Assembly: GCA_013619035.1 (NCBI GenBank)
Contig: JABXKX010000292.1
Coordinates: 1 to 6,756 of the forward strand
Direction of reading: 5' to 3'
Length of the DNA: 6,756 bases
Source of the DNA: Peptostreptococcaceae bacterium
GTDB lineage: Bacteria; Bacillota_A; Clostridia; Peptostreptococcales; Acidaminobacteraceae
The notes below the pieces were generated by a model that ran no database searches, was not told where the DNA came from, and was given only the letters and a program-made list of their open reading frames with translations. Of the stretch, positions 1-6,279 are shown piece after piece. The position numbers were made by a program, and so were the translations under genes. Within the stretch, counting starts at the first letter, position 1; each line of letters opens with the position of its first letter.

Positions 1-342
1 ATTTGTTTTGAAAAAGAGAATGCCTCTCAAAAGGAATATCCCGTAAGTAGAATTTATATAGACCAAAAAAGTGTGAGTTTTTGCTCTGGATTTATGTTGG
101 GTAAAGGACATGCTGAGATTAACGTTGGTACAGAGGAAGAGTACAGAGGCAAAGGATATGCAAAGGAAGCTGCATTCAAACTGATAAATGAGCTTTTAAA
201 TAATGGTGTTGAACCAGATTGGTGTACTTGGCCATATCGAGTGGAGTCAAGAAAACTCGCATGTTCTTTAGGGTTTGAATTAGTAGACGAAATACCAACT
301 CATATTTGGGTTGAAAGTGAATGTGGCAAAATACAAGCATAA
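1..342 (+). CDS. GNAT-family N-acetyltransferase, C-terminal part (5' end cut off by the window)
   Basis: The frame is open from the first base to TAA at 340-342, so the true start lies to the left; GTG at 73 is not needed as a start. GNAT enzymes move an acetyl group from acetyl-CoA to an amine. The fold is visible: a beta strand (AEINVGT) followed by the acetyl-CoA pyrophosphate-binding loop EEYRGKGYA, a helix (KEAAFKLINELL), and the late segment with ESRKLACSLGFELVDE, where cofactor-side residues and the last strands sit. The wording (WCTWPYRVESRKLACSLGF) recalls the GNAT subgroup that includes ZmaR-like antibiotic acetyltransferases, but this is recognition from memory and the substrate is unknown. 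A possible weak terminator follows at once, so it may be a separate transcript from the array downstream. Confidence 0.8.
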   Translation: MCFEKENASQKEYPVSRIYIDQKSVSFCSGFMLGKGHAEINVGTEEEYRGKGYAKEAAFKLINELLNNGVEPDWCTWPYRVESRKLACSLGFELVDEIPTHIWVESECGKIQA

Positions 343-373
343 TACTTGTGGATCAAATCCTCTCAAGTATTTT
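341..373 (+). terminator. Inverted repeat after the first GNAT gene, weak terminator candidate
   Basis: AATACTTG (341-348) pairs perfectly with CAAGTATT (364-371), an 8-bp stem with a 15-nt loop that itself contains GGA/TCC. It begins inside the stop codon of the upstream gene and ends in a short run of T (370-373). The stem is AT-rich and the T tract is short, so termination would be inefficient at best. It may simply mark the boundary between the first gene and the array starting at 418. Confidence 0.35.
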
Positions 374-417
374 GATGTAAGAAGAGATATTAAGGCAAAA
401 GAAAAGGTGATTATTTG

Positions 418-1392
418 ATGGACAAGATACTAGAATTATTTCAACAACTAAAACTGGGTGATGTTATAGAAGAACCAATGAGAGTGACCGGAGGTTTACT
501 TCATCATATGTATAAAGTCAGTACAAATGATAAATGCTATGCAGTGAAAGCTTTGAATCCGATTATTATGAAAAGAGAACCTGCAATGGGACATTATATA
601 TATTCTGAAGCATTTGCAAGACATGCTTATAATAATGGTATCAACTCAGTTCCTGCTTTAGAGTTTAATGAAAAAGTGGTACATCATTGTCGTAATCAAC
701 ATTATCTTGTGTTTCCATGGATAGAAGCAAAAACATTAAAGAGCGAGCATATTGATCAATCGGTATGTCATAGAATAGGTGCTTTATTAGAGAAAATACA
801 TACTCTGAATTATGAGATAGTTAAGGAGGAGAGTATCTTAGTTGATTCTATCGATTGGGATCGGTATATTCCTCTAGCCTCTAAATCCATATGGTTTGAT
901 GAATTTAGTGCAAGTTTAGAACAAATTAAGATTATAGAATCAAAAGCTATTAATGCCTTAGAAAACAATCACAGTAATGTGATTAGTCATAGAGATTTAG
1001 ATCCTAAAAATGTTATGTGGTTAGAATCTAAGGAACCTTTGGTTATTGATTGGGAATCTGCCGGACCTGTTAATGACGCCTTAGAACTTTTAGAAGTGGC
1101 TTTATATTGGTCTAGTGGTGGACGAAACAAACTAGAATTTCAAAGTGTGATACAAGCATATATTGAGATGAAAGGGATTGATTTATCTAAAATGGCAGAT
1201 TCTTTGTATGCTATAAATGACGGGAAATTAAAATGGTTGGATTACAACATAAAGAGATCTTTAGGTATTGAGAGTTCTAATGAAGAAGAACAACTATTAG
1301 GGACTAAAGAGGTGATTTCTACTCTTAAGGAGATTATGACATATGTTAAACGGATTCCTATTATAGAAGAGTACATTAAAGAGTTGTGCTAA
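418..1392 (+). CDS. APH-type phosphotransferase (aminoglycoside phosphotransferase/choline kinase fold)
   Basis: A 324-aa protein of the phosphotransferase family that moves the gamma-phosphate of ATP to a hydroxyl of a small molecule (aminoglycosides, macrolides, choline, homoserine and others in relatives). Visible landmarks: the N-lobe lysine in YAVKALN (K44), the hinge-like YLVFPWIEA (96-104), the catalytic loop HRDLDPKN (H191, D193, N198) and the metal-binding aspartate in LVIDWESAGP (D211, the equivalent of the kinase DFG). All key residues are present, so it is probably active. ATG 418 is preferred over TTG 415 because AAGGTGA (404-410) sits 7 nt before it. It is the first gene of a tight array, with the next start 19 nt downstream. 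No clear promoter was seen in the 75-nt gap upstream. Cytoplasmic, with no signal or membrane segment. Substrate unknown. Confidence 0.88.
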   Translation: MDKILELFQQLKLGDVIEEPMRVTGGLLHHMYKVSTNDKCYAVKALNPIIMKREPAMGHYIYSEAFARHAYNNGINSVPALEFNEKVVHHCRNQHYLVFPWIEAKTLKSEHIDQSVCHRIGALLEKIHTLNYEIVKEESILVDSIDWDRYIPLASKSIWFDEFSASLEQIKIIESKAINALENNHSNVISHRDLDPKNVMWLESKEPLVIDWESAGPVNDALELLEVALYWSSGGRNKLEFQSVIQAYIEMKGIDLSKMADSLYAINDGKLKWLDYNIKRSLGIESSNEEEQLLGTKEVISTLKEIMTYVKRIPIIEEYIKELC

Positions 1393-1411
1393 TATTCCAA
1401 GGAGACAATAT

Positions 1412-1951
1412 ATGAAAATTAACTATGAAGCTTTTAACCATGATATTGACGACATGATAAAGTTCATGACTTCAGATACTTGGACATACCATGCAACGTC
1501 AAAAGCAGATCCTGACAGAATTAGAGCAGCATATGATAACAATTACTATATGGATGAAGGCTGTAAAACATTTTGGGTTAAATCTGATGAAAATACCATT
1601 ATGGGATTTGTAAGAATATATGATTTAGATGATGGCACGCCTTTGTTTGATGTTAGAATTTCTAGTGCGTATAAAGGGAAGGGCTTAGGTACTAAAACGA
1701 TTAAATGGATGGTTGATTATATCTTTGGTACCTATTCTGATATTGATAGAATAGAAGGTAATACAAGGCAAGATAACTTTGCTATGAGATGTGTTTTTAA
1801 TAAATGTGGTTTTGTTAAAGAATCACATTATAGAAAAGCTTGGACATGTCGAAACGGAGATGTCTATGATGCGATAGGTTATGGTGTGACAAGAAAAGAT
1901 TGGGAAAATGGTGAGATAACACCACTAAATTGGCACGATTTTAAATGTTGA
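1412..1951 (+). CDS. GNAT-family N-acetyltransferase (RimJ/RimL-like)
   Basis: A 179-aa single-domain GNAT enzyme. The central strand FDVRISSAYKGKGLGTK (79-95) contains the acetyl-CoA pyrophosphate loop YKGKGLG, followed by the helix TIKWMVDYIF. The segment IEGNTRQDNFAMRCVFNKCGFVKESHYRKAW (114-144) is the typical RimL-type end, where an Asn begins a helix packed against CoA and 'GF.KE' follows. Such enzymes acetylate protein N-termini or small amines; relatives include aminoglycoside 6'-N-acetyltransferases, so resistance is possible but not shown. ATG 1412 follows AAGGAG (1399-1404) with a 7-nt spacer. The gene lies 19 nt after the APH gene and probably shares its transcript. Confidence 0.87.
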   Translation: MKINYEAFNHDIDDMIKFMTSDTWTYHATSKADPDRIRAAYDNNYYMDEGCKTFWVKSDENTIMGFVRIYDLDDGTPLFDVRISSAYKGKGLGTKTIKWMVDYIFGTYSDIDRIEGNTRQDNFAMRCVFNKCGFVKESHYRKAWTCRNGDVYDAIGYGVTRKDWENGEITPLNWHDFKC

Positions 1952-1996
1952 TTACTATCATTACTAATGACAATATTCTTATTGAAAGAGGTCTGT

Positions 1997-2485
1997 ATGA
2001 AAATTAGAAGAGGTAGCGTTTCAGAATTAGAATCCTTATGGGATTATAGTTGTTCAAATACATATCATTATTTTATTGAAGGTATGAAAAGTGAAACGAT
2101 TGAGTTTTGGACTATAGAACATGCTTCAAATCAACTGATTGGTGAACTTTATATTTTCTGGGATTCAGAAGATAAAGATGAAGCAGATGGCTTTAAAAGA
2201 GCTTATCTATGTGCTCTTAGAATTCATAAAGATTATCAAGGAAATGGCCTTTCGAGCAAACTCATGAAGACTGTACTTAAGCGTATTTGTGAGAAAGGTT
2301 TTTCGGAAGTTAGCATAGGTATTGATAATGATGATTATGAAAAATTATATAGCATATATAACGCTTGGGGATTTAATGAGTTTATTAAGAAACAAACTTG
2401 TGATTATCATTACTTGGATAAGAATAACAAACCTGTTGTTTATGAAAAACCAATTGAGTTATATTTAAGAAAATTTGGAGAATAG
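1997..2485 (+). CDS. GNAT-family N-acetyltransferase
   Basis: A 162-aa GNAT protein. Strand beta4 and the acetyl-CoA loop are seen in YLCALRIHKDYQGNGLSSKL (70-89), then the helix MKTVLKRICEKG, then VSIGIDNDDYEKLYSIYNAWGFNEF (105-129), where the Asn and the Tyr/Asn-Ala-Gly-Phe pattern are usual for the family. It differs strongly from the GNAT encoded just upstream, so this is not a recent tandem duplication. An in-frame ATG at 1967 would add ten residues, but it lacks a ribosome-binding site; ATG 1997 follows AGAGG (1987-1991) by 5 nt and gives MKIRR, a normal start for this fold. Its stop TAG (2483-2485) abuts the ATG of the broken kinase gene, consistent with translational coupling. Substrate unknown. 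Confidence 0.86.
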   Translation: MKIRRGSVSELESLWDYSCSNTYHYFIEGMKSETIEFWTIEHASNQLIGELYIFWDSEDKDEADGFKRAYLCALRIHKDYQGNGLSSKLMKTVLKRICEKGFSEVSIGIDNDDYEKLYSIYNAWGFNEFIKKQTCDYHYLDKNNKPVVYEKPIELYLRKFGE

Positions 2486-2992
2486 ATGAAAATTACAAAT
2501 AACAAAAAAGGACATATCATTTTATTAAACGGGACGTCAAGTTCAGGCAAATCAACGACGGCAAAAGAAATCATTAAAAAATCACCTGAGTATTTCCACT
2601 TAAGTGTTGATGAGTATGCTTACTTTATTGACTTAGTGTAAGCCAGAGATGATAAAAGATTGATACCAGTTGAGACGTATCATTATTTTCATAGGAATAT
2701 AGCGATGTTTTCAGATAGTGGCGTTAGTGTTGTTGTAGATACAGTGTTCGATTGTGAAGAGTCTAGAAAAGATTTCTTTAATGTTTTACAAGCGTATCCT
2801 ATTTTACAGGTTGGTGTATATTGTCCAGAAGACGTTCTTGTTTTAAGGGAACAAGAAAGAGGCGATAGGCGTCTTGATCAGGCTAAGGAACAAATAAACA
2901 TAGTACATAAGAATATGTCTTATGATTTATCCATAGATACACATCATGGTGATCAAAGAGAAAATATTCATAAAATCTTTAATCAGATTTAG
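2486..2992 (+). pseudogene. Chloramphenicol-phosphotransferase-like P-loop kinase, interrupted by an in-frame TAA
   Basis: Reading from ATG 2486 (GGAG at 2477-2480, inside the end of the preceding gene) gives 51 residues, then TAA at 2639-2641, then the same frame stays open to TAG at 2990-2992: 168 codons in all, close to the usual length of this family (about 170-180). The first part holds the Walker A loop GTSSSGKST (16-24) and SVDEY (D42, where the family places its catalytic aspartate). The part after the stop holds VVVDTVF, VGVYCPEDVL, the lid REQERGDRR (about 121-129), DQAKEQINIVH and YDLSIDT, all in the family order. Chloramphenicol phosphotransferase phosphorylates the 3-hydroxyl of the drug; related proteins act on unknown substrates. 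No frameshift is needed, only one nonsense codon, so the event looks recent, or is a sequencing error. TTG 2660 could start the C-terminal piece, but without the Walker A loop it would not be a kinase. Confidence 0.82.
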
Positions 2993-3002
2993 GGAGATAA
3001 TT

Positions 3003-3842
3003 ATGTTTAAAATTGGAGAAGGTGAAACTTCAGAAGTATATAGAATTAAAGAAGGAAAAGTCCTTAAGCTGTTTAGAGAAGACATGTTTGATCAAGAAGA
3101 CTTTTTTTTAGAGTACCATACAGCGAAGCATCTAGGCGATACAACAGAATTTGCACCTAAAGTATATGAACAGATGACAGTTGACTCAAGACGGGGTTAT
3201 ACCATGGAGGAAATTGAGGGAGTGCTTTTTCAAGAAGAAATCGAACTCAATGCAGATCGTTTACTGAATTACGCCAAACAATTAGGACAAACACATAGGA
3301 TACTTCATGATAAAGAAATAACACCAGAACTGTGTGAACTGAATAAATGTAAATCGTTCTTTAAGAGCTTTTTAACTAGAAATACAATTTTCTCAGAAGA
3401 AGTAAATACATGGTTATTGGAGTTGTTGGCCAGTTTACCTCTAAAACAATCGTTATTACACGGTGATTTTATGCCTTATAATATGATGATTAAAAATGGA
3501 ACGCTACAAGTTCTAGACTGGGCAGAACCGTCAATAGGACCTGCTATTTTAGATATAGCGCGTACCATTAACTTTATAGTTGATCCTACCGATTATCCGA
3601 CGTCAGTGATGACAAAGAATGCGGTTTTATTTACCCATCATTACTTAAACGGTTATCATAAAGATGAAATAATTGATAAAAAGACCCTCCATAAAGGATT
3701 GTTATTAAATGCGGCAACAGAGGTCGCTTGGGCAAAAAGAAGCAATCAGAGTGATGATTACTCAGAGTATCTAAAAACATTTATTTTAGATAATTATCAC
3801 TCAAAAGAATTCGTATATATGGAAGTGCTTAAAAATATATAA
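3003..3842 (+). CDS. APH-type phosphotransferase, second and divergent copy in the array
   Basis: A 279-aa protein of the aminoglycoside-phosphotransferase/kinase-like fold. It starts directly with a glycine-rich ATP loop, IGEGETSEVY (4-13), followed by VLKLF with the ATP-contacting lysine (K22). The catalytic loop is LLHGDFMPYNMM (H153, D155, N160) and the metal aspartate is in VLDWAEPSIGP (D172), followed by LDIART. All essential residues are present. Relatives phosphorylate aminoglycosides or other small hydroxyl compounds; the substrate here is unknown. ATG 3003 is chosen because AGGGAG (2991-2996) lies 6 nt before it; the in-frame ATG at 2946 lies inside the upstream reading frame and lacks such a site. 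It is 10 nt after the broken kinase and ends the array. No terminator follows before the insertion sequence. Confidence 0.88.
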   Translation: MFKIGEGETSEVYRIKEGKVLKLFREDMFDQEDFFLEYHTAKHLGDTTEFAPKVYEQMTVDSRRGYTMEEIEGVLFQEEIELNADRLLNYAKQLGQTHRILHDKEITPELCELNKCKSFFKSFLTRNTIFSEEVNTWLLELLASLPLKQSLLHGDFMPYNMMIKNGTLQVLDWAEPSIGPAILDIARTINFIVDPTDYPTSVMTKNAVLFTHHYLNGYHKDEIIDKKTLHKGLLLNAATEVAWAKRSNQSDDYSEYLKTFILDNYHSKEFVYMEVLKNI

Positions 3843-3967
3843 TATGGATGGAATAACTATGTTTGGAGAAATAATAAAGAATCAAAAGTATATTGTACGT
3901 GGATGAAACAAGTAATTAATCTACTATAGTTTTATTATACAAGCTTCTTGCGATATAGTTAAAATGA
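3843..3967. other. Short spacer between the last array gene and the insertion sequence
   Basis: About 125 nt. A tiny frame (ATG 3844 or ATG 3859, stop TGA 3904-3906) encodes about 15-20 residues ending KNQKYIVRG. Its length and lack of a good ribosome-binding site argue against a gene; it might be the start of a gene lost when the region was rearranged. No terminator was seen. The insertion sequence begins somewhere near 3957-3970. Confidence 0.4.
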
Positions 3968-3969
3968 AA

Positions 3970-4040
3970 GAATCCTCACAACTCAATAAGATATAATAGT
4001 AGTAATCACAAAACTAACAATCTTATTAAGAGGAGGATTC
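3970..4040 (+). promoter_or_regulatory. Leader inverted repeat that covers the recombinase ribosome-binding site
   Basis: GAATCCTC (3970-3977) is the exact complement of GAGGATTC (4033-4040), which overlaps the AGGAGG ribosome-binding site (4031-4036). A second inner pair, AATAAGA (3985-3991) with TCTTATT (4021-4027), stacks inside it: 15 bp in two blocks around a 29-nt loop. In RNA entering from flanking DNA this hairpin would block translation of the recombinase. A TATAAT (3992-3997) lies in the loop; a transcript starting just after it would lack both left arms and leave the site free. No good -35 was found for that -10. The pairing is seen; the control role is inferred from fold-back inhibition in other insertion sequences such as IS10. 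Confidence 0.55.
3975..3982 (+). repeat. Left subterminal inverted repeat of the IS (IRL)
   Basis: CTCACAAC matches the complement of GTTGTGAG at 5604-5611 exactly. Extending inward to 3986 gives 10 of 12 matching positions. It lies at the left end of the element, as in IS1111-type elements, where such repeats are recombinase-related end signals a few bases inside the true ends. Confidence 0.6.
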
Positions 4041-4042
4041 AA

Positions 4043-5329
4043 ATGAATTATAGCAAGACTGATAAACTTAATCAAATTACTGAGAAAATACTAATCGTAG
4101 GAATTGATGTATCAAAGAATTTTCATGTAGCAAGAGCACAAGACTTTCGAGGTATAGAGTACGGTAAGGCAATTACTTTTAATAATAACTTTATAGGATT
4201 CTCTGATTTAGGTACTTGGATTGGTGAGTTGATGCTAGAGCATCAAAAGGAAACTTTAATTATAGGTTTAGAGCCAACAGGTCCCTATTGGATAAATTTG
4301 GCTAGGTATTTAAAATCAAATAATATTCAAGTCGTAACTGTTAATCCAATGCATGTGAAGAAAATTAAAGAACTGGATGACAACAGTCAAACTAAAACTG
4401 ATTTTAAAGATTCGAAAATTATAGCTCAATTAGTAAAAGATGCACGATTTTCAGAACCAAATTTATTGCGTGGCGACTATGAAAGCTTACGTAATGCTAA
4501 AAATCTTAGACAAATTATGGTTAAGGATTTAATACGTATAAAAAATCAATCACATAATTGGTTAGATCGCTATTTTCCAGAATATCAGGTTGCATATAAG
4601 GATTGGGAATCAAAATCATTTATAAGGATTCTAAAAAATTATACATTTCCTGCTGTATTAACTAAAGTAGGCGCAGATGAAATTTACAATAGTTTGCCGA
4701 GTAAACTTAGGTGCGGTGTAGGTCTAAGAAAAATTGTAAAACTTGTAAATGCAGCTAAAGAAAGTATTGCCACTACTGAAGGCCTTGAAATCGCAAAAGA
4801 AGAAATAAAATACTTGCTTAAGCAATATGAAGCAATAACAGCTGAAATGGACGCTTTAGAATCTAAGATAGAAGGTATTTGCAGTCGTCTACCGGAGGTA
4901 CATAAACTTCTTGAAATAAAAGGTATTGGTTTAACAACGGCTAGTGGTATTATTTCTGAACTTGGTGACATTCGTAATTATGATCACGCTAATCAATTAA
5001 TAAAAATGGCTGGTTTATCATTAATTGAAAATAGTTCAGGTAAGAAGAAAGGTCGAACAACTATCAGTAAACGTGGACGTAGTGATTTACGAAAATTTTT
5101 ATATCAAGTTATTTTTAGTATGTTAGCAACAAATAAAGCTTTCAAAGCGTTGTATAAATACTTTACAGAACGTCGTAAAAATCAACTTAAAGGCAAACAA
5201 GCAATAATGGCTTTAGCTAGAAAATTACTGAGAATAATATATGTGATAGTAACAAAAAATATAGCCTATGACGAAGAAAAAATGCTTTCAGATATAATAC
5301 GCCCAGTAGAGTTTCTACAAACCGCATAA
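4043..5329 (+). CDS. IS110-family (IS1111-type) transposase/recombinase
   Basis: A 428-aa full-length recombinase. The N-terminal RuvC-like DEDD domain shows GIDVSKN (D22), GLEPTGPYW (E77) and TDFKDSKIIAQLV (D120, D123), with the typical VNPMHVKKIKELDDNSQTKTD stretch before the last pair. A long helical linker spans about 140-285. The C-terminal Transposase_20 domain has LEIKGIGLTTASGIISELGDI (a helix-hairpin-helix-like segment), AGLSLIENSSGKKKG (S332 in the conserved SG, the expected catalytic serine) and TTISKRGRSDLRKFL. Such enzymes excise the element as a circle and insert it at sites chosen by an element-encoded RNA. All catalytic residues are present and there is no frameshift, so it is probably functional. 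ATG 4043 follows AGGAGG (4031-4036) by 6 nt; the leader hairpin covers that site. Confidence 0.95.
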   Translation: MNYSKTDKLNQITEKILIVGIDVSKNFHVARAQDFRGIEYGKAITFNNNFIGFSDLGTWIGELMLEHQKETLIIGLEPTGPYWINLARYLKSNNIQVVTVNPMHVKKIKELDDNSQTKTDFKDSKIIAQLVKDARFSEPNLLRGDYESLRNAKNLRQIMVKDLIRIKNQSHNWLDRYFPEYQVAYKDWESKSFIRILKNYTFPAVLTKVGADEIYNSLPSKLRCGVGLRKIVKLVNAAKESIATTEGLEIAKEEIKYLLKQYEAITAEMDALESKIEGICSRLPEVHKLLEIKGIGLTTASGIISELGDIRNYDHANQLIKMAGLSLIENSSGKKKGRTTISKRGRSDLRKFLYQVIFSMLATNKAFKALYKYFTERRKNQLKGKQAIMALARKLLRIIYVIVTKNIAYDEEKMLSDIIRPVEFLQTA

Positions 5330-5429
5330 GTGAAGCTAACATTTAATAATAGTAATATATAAGACAAGAGAATGTGTTTCATAAATAGTAGATAATGAGA
5401 TATGTTATGAAGAAATATAAATGACAAAG

Positions 5430-5603
5430 GTGACGATCCCGTATTTTCTCCATTAGGGTATAACCCTGGATACGAGCATAAAGGGACTCACATATAGTAA
5501 AAGATGAGCGATAGAAGTTTGGGGCAAGACCCTGTTAGAAAGAGGTTCGACTGCTATATTTGAGTGAGTTAGTTACAGTCTATAAAATGACACTACTGTT
5601 TTT
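5430..5603 (+). ncRNA. Putative bridge RNA (seekRNA) of the insertion sequence
   Basis: This stretch between the recombinase stop and the right inverted repeat has no open frame but strong pairing. Hairpin 1: CGTA/TACG (5440-5443/5471-5474), TCCA/TGGA (5449-5452/5467-5470) and GGGT/ACCC (5456-5459/5463-5466). Domain 2: ACTCAC+ATATAG (5486-5497) pairs with CTATAT (5554-5559) and GTGAGT (5564-5569), 12 bp with a TTGA bulge. It closes an internal loop of 23 nt (5498-5520) and 21 nt (5533-5553) capped by a small GGG/CCC hairpin. A hairpin with a T run ends it near 5603. A 5' stem-loop plus a stem-closed internal loop is the known plan of bridge RNAs, and the 3' location fits IS1111 types. Only one clear guide-type loop is seen; the second may lie within 5570-5600. 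A weak promoter (TTCATA 5378, TATGTT 5401, 17-nt spacer) could start it near 5413. The ends are estimates. Confidence 0.6.
5575..5603 (+). terminator. Weak terminator-like hairpin at the 3' end of the putative bridge RNA
   Basis: ACAGT (5575-5579) pairs with ACTGT (5595-5599), followed at once by a run of T to 5603, just before the right inverted repeat. The stem is short, with a 15-nt loop that can form a further GTC/GAC pair. CAGTC (5576-5580) could instead pair with GACTG (5549-5553), so an alternative fold exists. It may be a terminator or part of the second guide loop. Confidence 0.35.
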
Positions 5604-5611
5604 GTTGTGAG
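5604..5611 (+). repeat. Right subterminal inverted repeat of the IS (IRR)
   Basis: GTTGTGAG is the exact complement of IRL at 3975-3982, with 10 of 12 matches when extended to 5600. It sets the right end of the element a few bases downstream, about 5611-5620, and separates the element from the nitroreductase leader. Confidence 0.6.
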
Positions 5612-5687
5612 AAAAATTCAAATCTGCACATGTATAGTCACTATGATTAGGTAGATTAGAGTTAATTATAGAAGAGAAGGAAGTTAA

Positions 5688-5708
5688 AAGTGTTGAAAAC
5701 AAACACTT
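5688..5708. promoter_or_regulatory. Palindrome upstream of the nitroreductase gene, possible operator
   Basis: AAGTGTT (5688-5694) and AACACTT (5702-5708) form a perfect 7-bp inverted repeat around a 7-nt centre. It ends 7 nt before the AGAGGAG ribosome-binding site. Dyads of this size are typical operators for dimeric repressors (TetR/MarR types often sit beside nitroreductases), but it could equally be a leader hairpin. No convincing promoter was seen between the IS end and the gene, only isolated -10-like words such as TATGAT at 5642. Confidence 0.35.
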
Positions 5709-5727
5709 GACTTAAAGAGGAGTCTTA

Positions 5728-6279
5728 ATGGATCGTAATAGCATCATATTCAAAAGAAGAAGTGTTAGAAAATATAAGGAAAAACCAGTGGACAAAGAAA
5801 TTCTGAGATATTTGGTGGCAGCTGGGATGGCTGCACCAACCGCTTGTAATAATCAACCCTGGGAATTCATAGTGATAACTGAAAATATGGATTCGCTAAG
5901 AGAAAACCTATATTTCGGAAATTACAATGCACCTGCTTCAATTGTAGTTTGTGGCAATATGAAGCTTGCTAAAGGTGGCCTGAAAAAATACTGGGTACAG
6001 GATTGTAGTGCGGCAATGGAAAATATTTTACTCGCTGCAACTGATAAGGGATTGGGATCTGTTTGGATTGGGTTGCATCCGCAACCAAGTGCAATGAAAC
6101 CTATATCGGATTATTTAGATCTGCCGGACTATGTTACCCCTCTTGGTATAGCTTTAATAGGCTACAGTGATGAGGAAAAAGAAGCTCGAACACAATACAA
6201 TGAAAAAAGAGTGTATTGGGAGAGTTATGATCAAAACCGGAAACATAGAAGTCGAGAAAAAAACATGAAGTTTTTATAA
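5728..6279 (+). CDS. Nitroreductase-family flavoprotein (FMN-dependent NAD(P)H oxidoreductase)
   Basis: A complete 183-aa protein, a usual length for the short nitroreductases. Landmarks: the N-terminal FMN phosphate-binding motif KRRSVRKY (9-16), AAPTACNNQPWEFIVI (35-50), where Asn/Gln/Pro-Trp contact the flavin, WVQDCSAAMENILLAATDKGLGSVWIG (89-115), the conserved dimer/FMN helix and following strand, and PLGIALIGYSDEEKEARTQYNEKRVYW (138-164), the standard end. The family reduces nitro groups, quinones or flavins with NAD(P)H as a cytoplasmic dimer; the natural substrate is unknown. ATG 5728 follows AGAGGAG (5716-5722) by 5 nt. The IS ends about 110 nt upstream, so insertion may have separated this gene from an older promoter or from the array on the left. 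A C-terminal tail rich in Arg/Lys (170-183) follows the core. Confidence 0.93.
   Translation: MDRNSIIFKRRSVRKYKEKPVDKEILRYLVAAGMAAPTACNNQPWEFIVITENMDSLRENLYFGNYNAPASIVVCGNMKLAKGGLKKYWVQDCSAAMENILLAATDKGLGSVWIGLHPQPSAMKPISDYLDLPDYVTPLGIALIGYSDEEKEARTQYNEKRVYWESYDQNRKHRSREKNMKFL

Larger units (their letters stand above)
3968..5614 (+). mobile_element. IS110-family insertion sequence, IS1111-type, complete
   Basis: One intact DEDD recombinase gene is flanked by a short left end (about 75 nt) and a long non-coding right end (about 285 nt), bracketed by subterminal inverted repeats CTCACAAC (3975-3982) and GTTGTGAG (5604-5611). Known IS1111-type elements have short subterminal inverted repeats and carry their guide RNA downstream of the recombinase; classical IS110-type elements lack the repeats and carry it upstream. 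Both points favour IS1111 here. The outer boundaries are uncertain by about 10 nt on each side, because these elements make no usual target duplication and the empty site is not available. The repeats are seen; the exact ends are inferred. Confidence 0.75.

Noticed and set aside
1967..1996. Upstream ATG for the third GNAT gene, and likewise ATG 2946 for the second APH gene and TTG 415 for the first
   Set aside because: Internal ATGs at 1997, 3003 and 418 have well-spaced ribosome-binding sites and match the expected protein starts; the upstream ones do not.
343..3002. Integron attC sites between the resistance-type genes
   Set aside because: The gaps are only 0-75 nt and show no paired core sites or shared inverted repeats; the genes look like an ordinary operon.
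3970..3997. A complete promoter for the recombinase, or one formed at the joined ends of the IS circle
   Set aside because: TATAAT at 3992 is good, but no -35 lies 16-18 nt upstream in the linear DNA, and TTGTGA from the right end would be too far away with any plausible end positions.
3843..4042. Bridge RNA upstream of the recombinase, as in classical IS110-type elements
   Set aside because: The left inverted repeat leaves only about 75 nt of left end, too short for such an RNA; the structured long end is on the right.
4684..4971. Antisense frame of 95 codons inside the recombinase gene
   Set aside because: It lies entirely opposite the well-supported recombinase, has no ribosome-binding site and encodes no recognisable motif.
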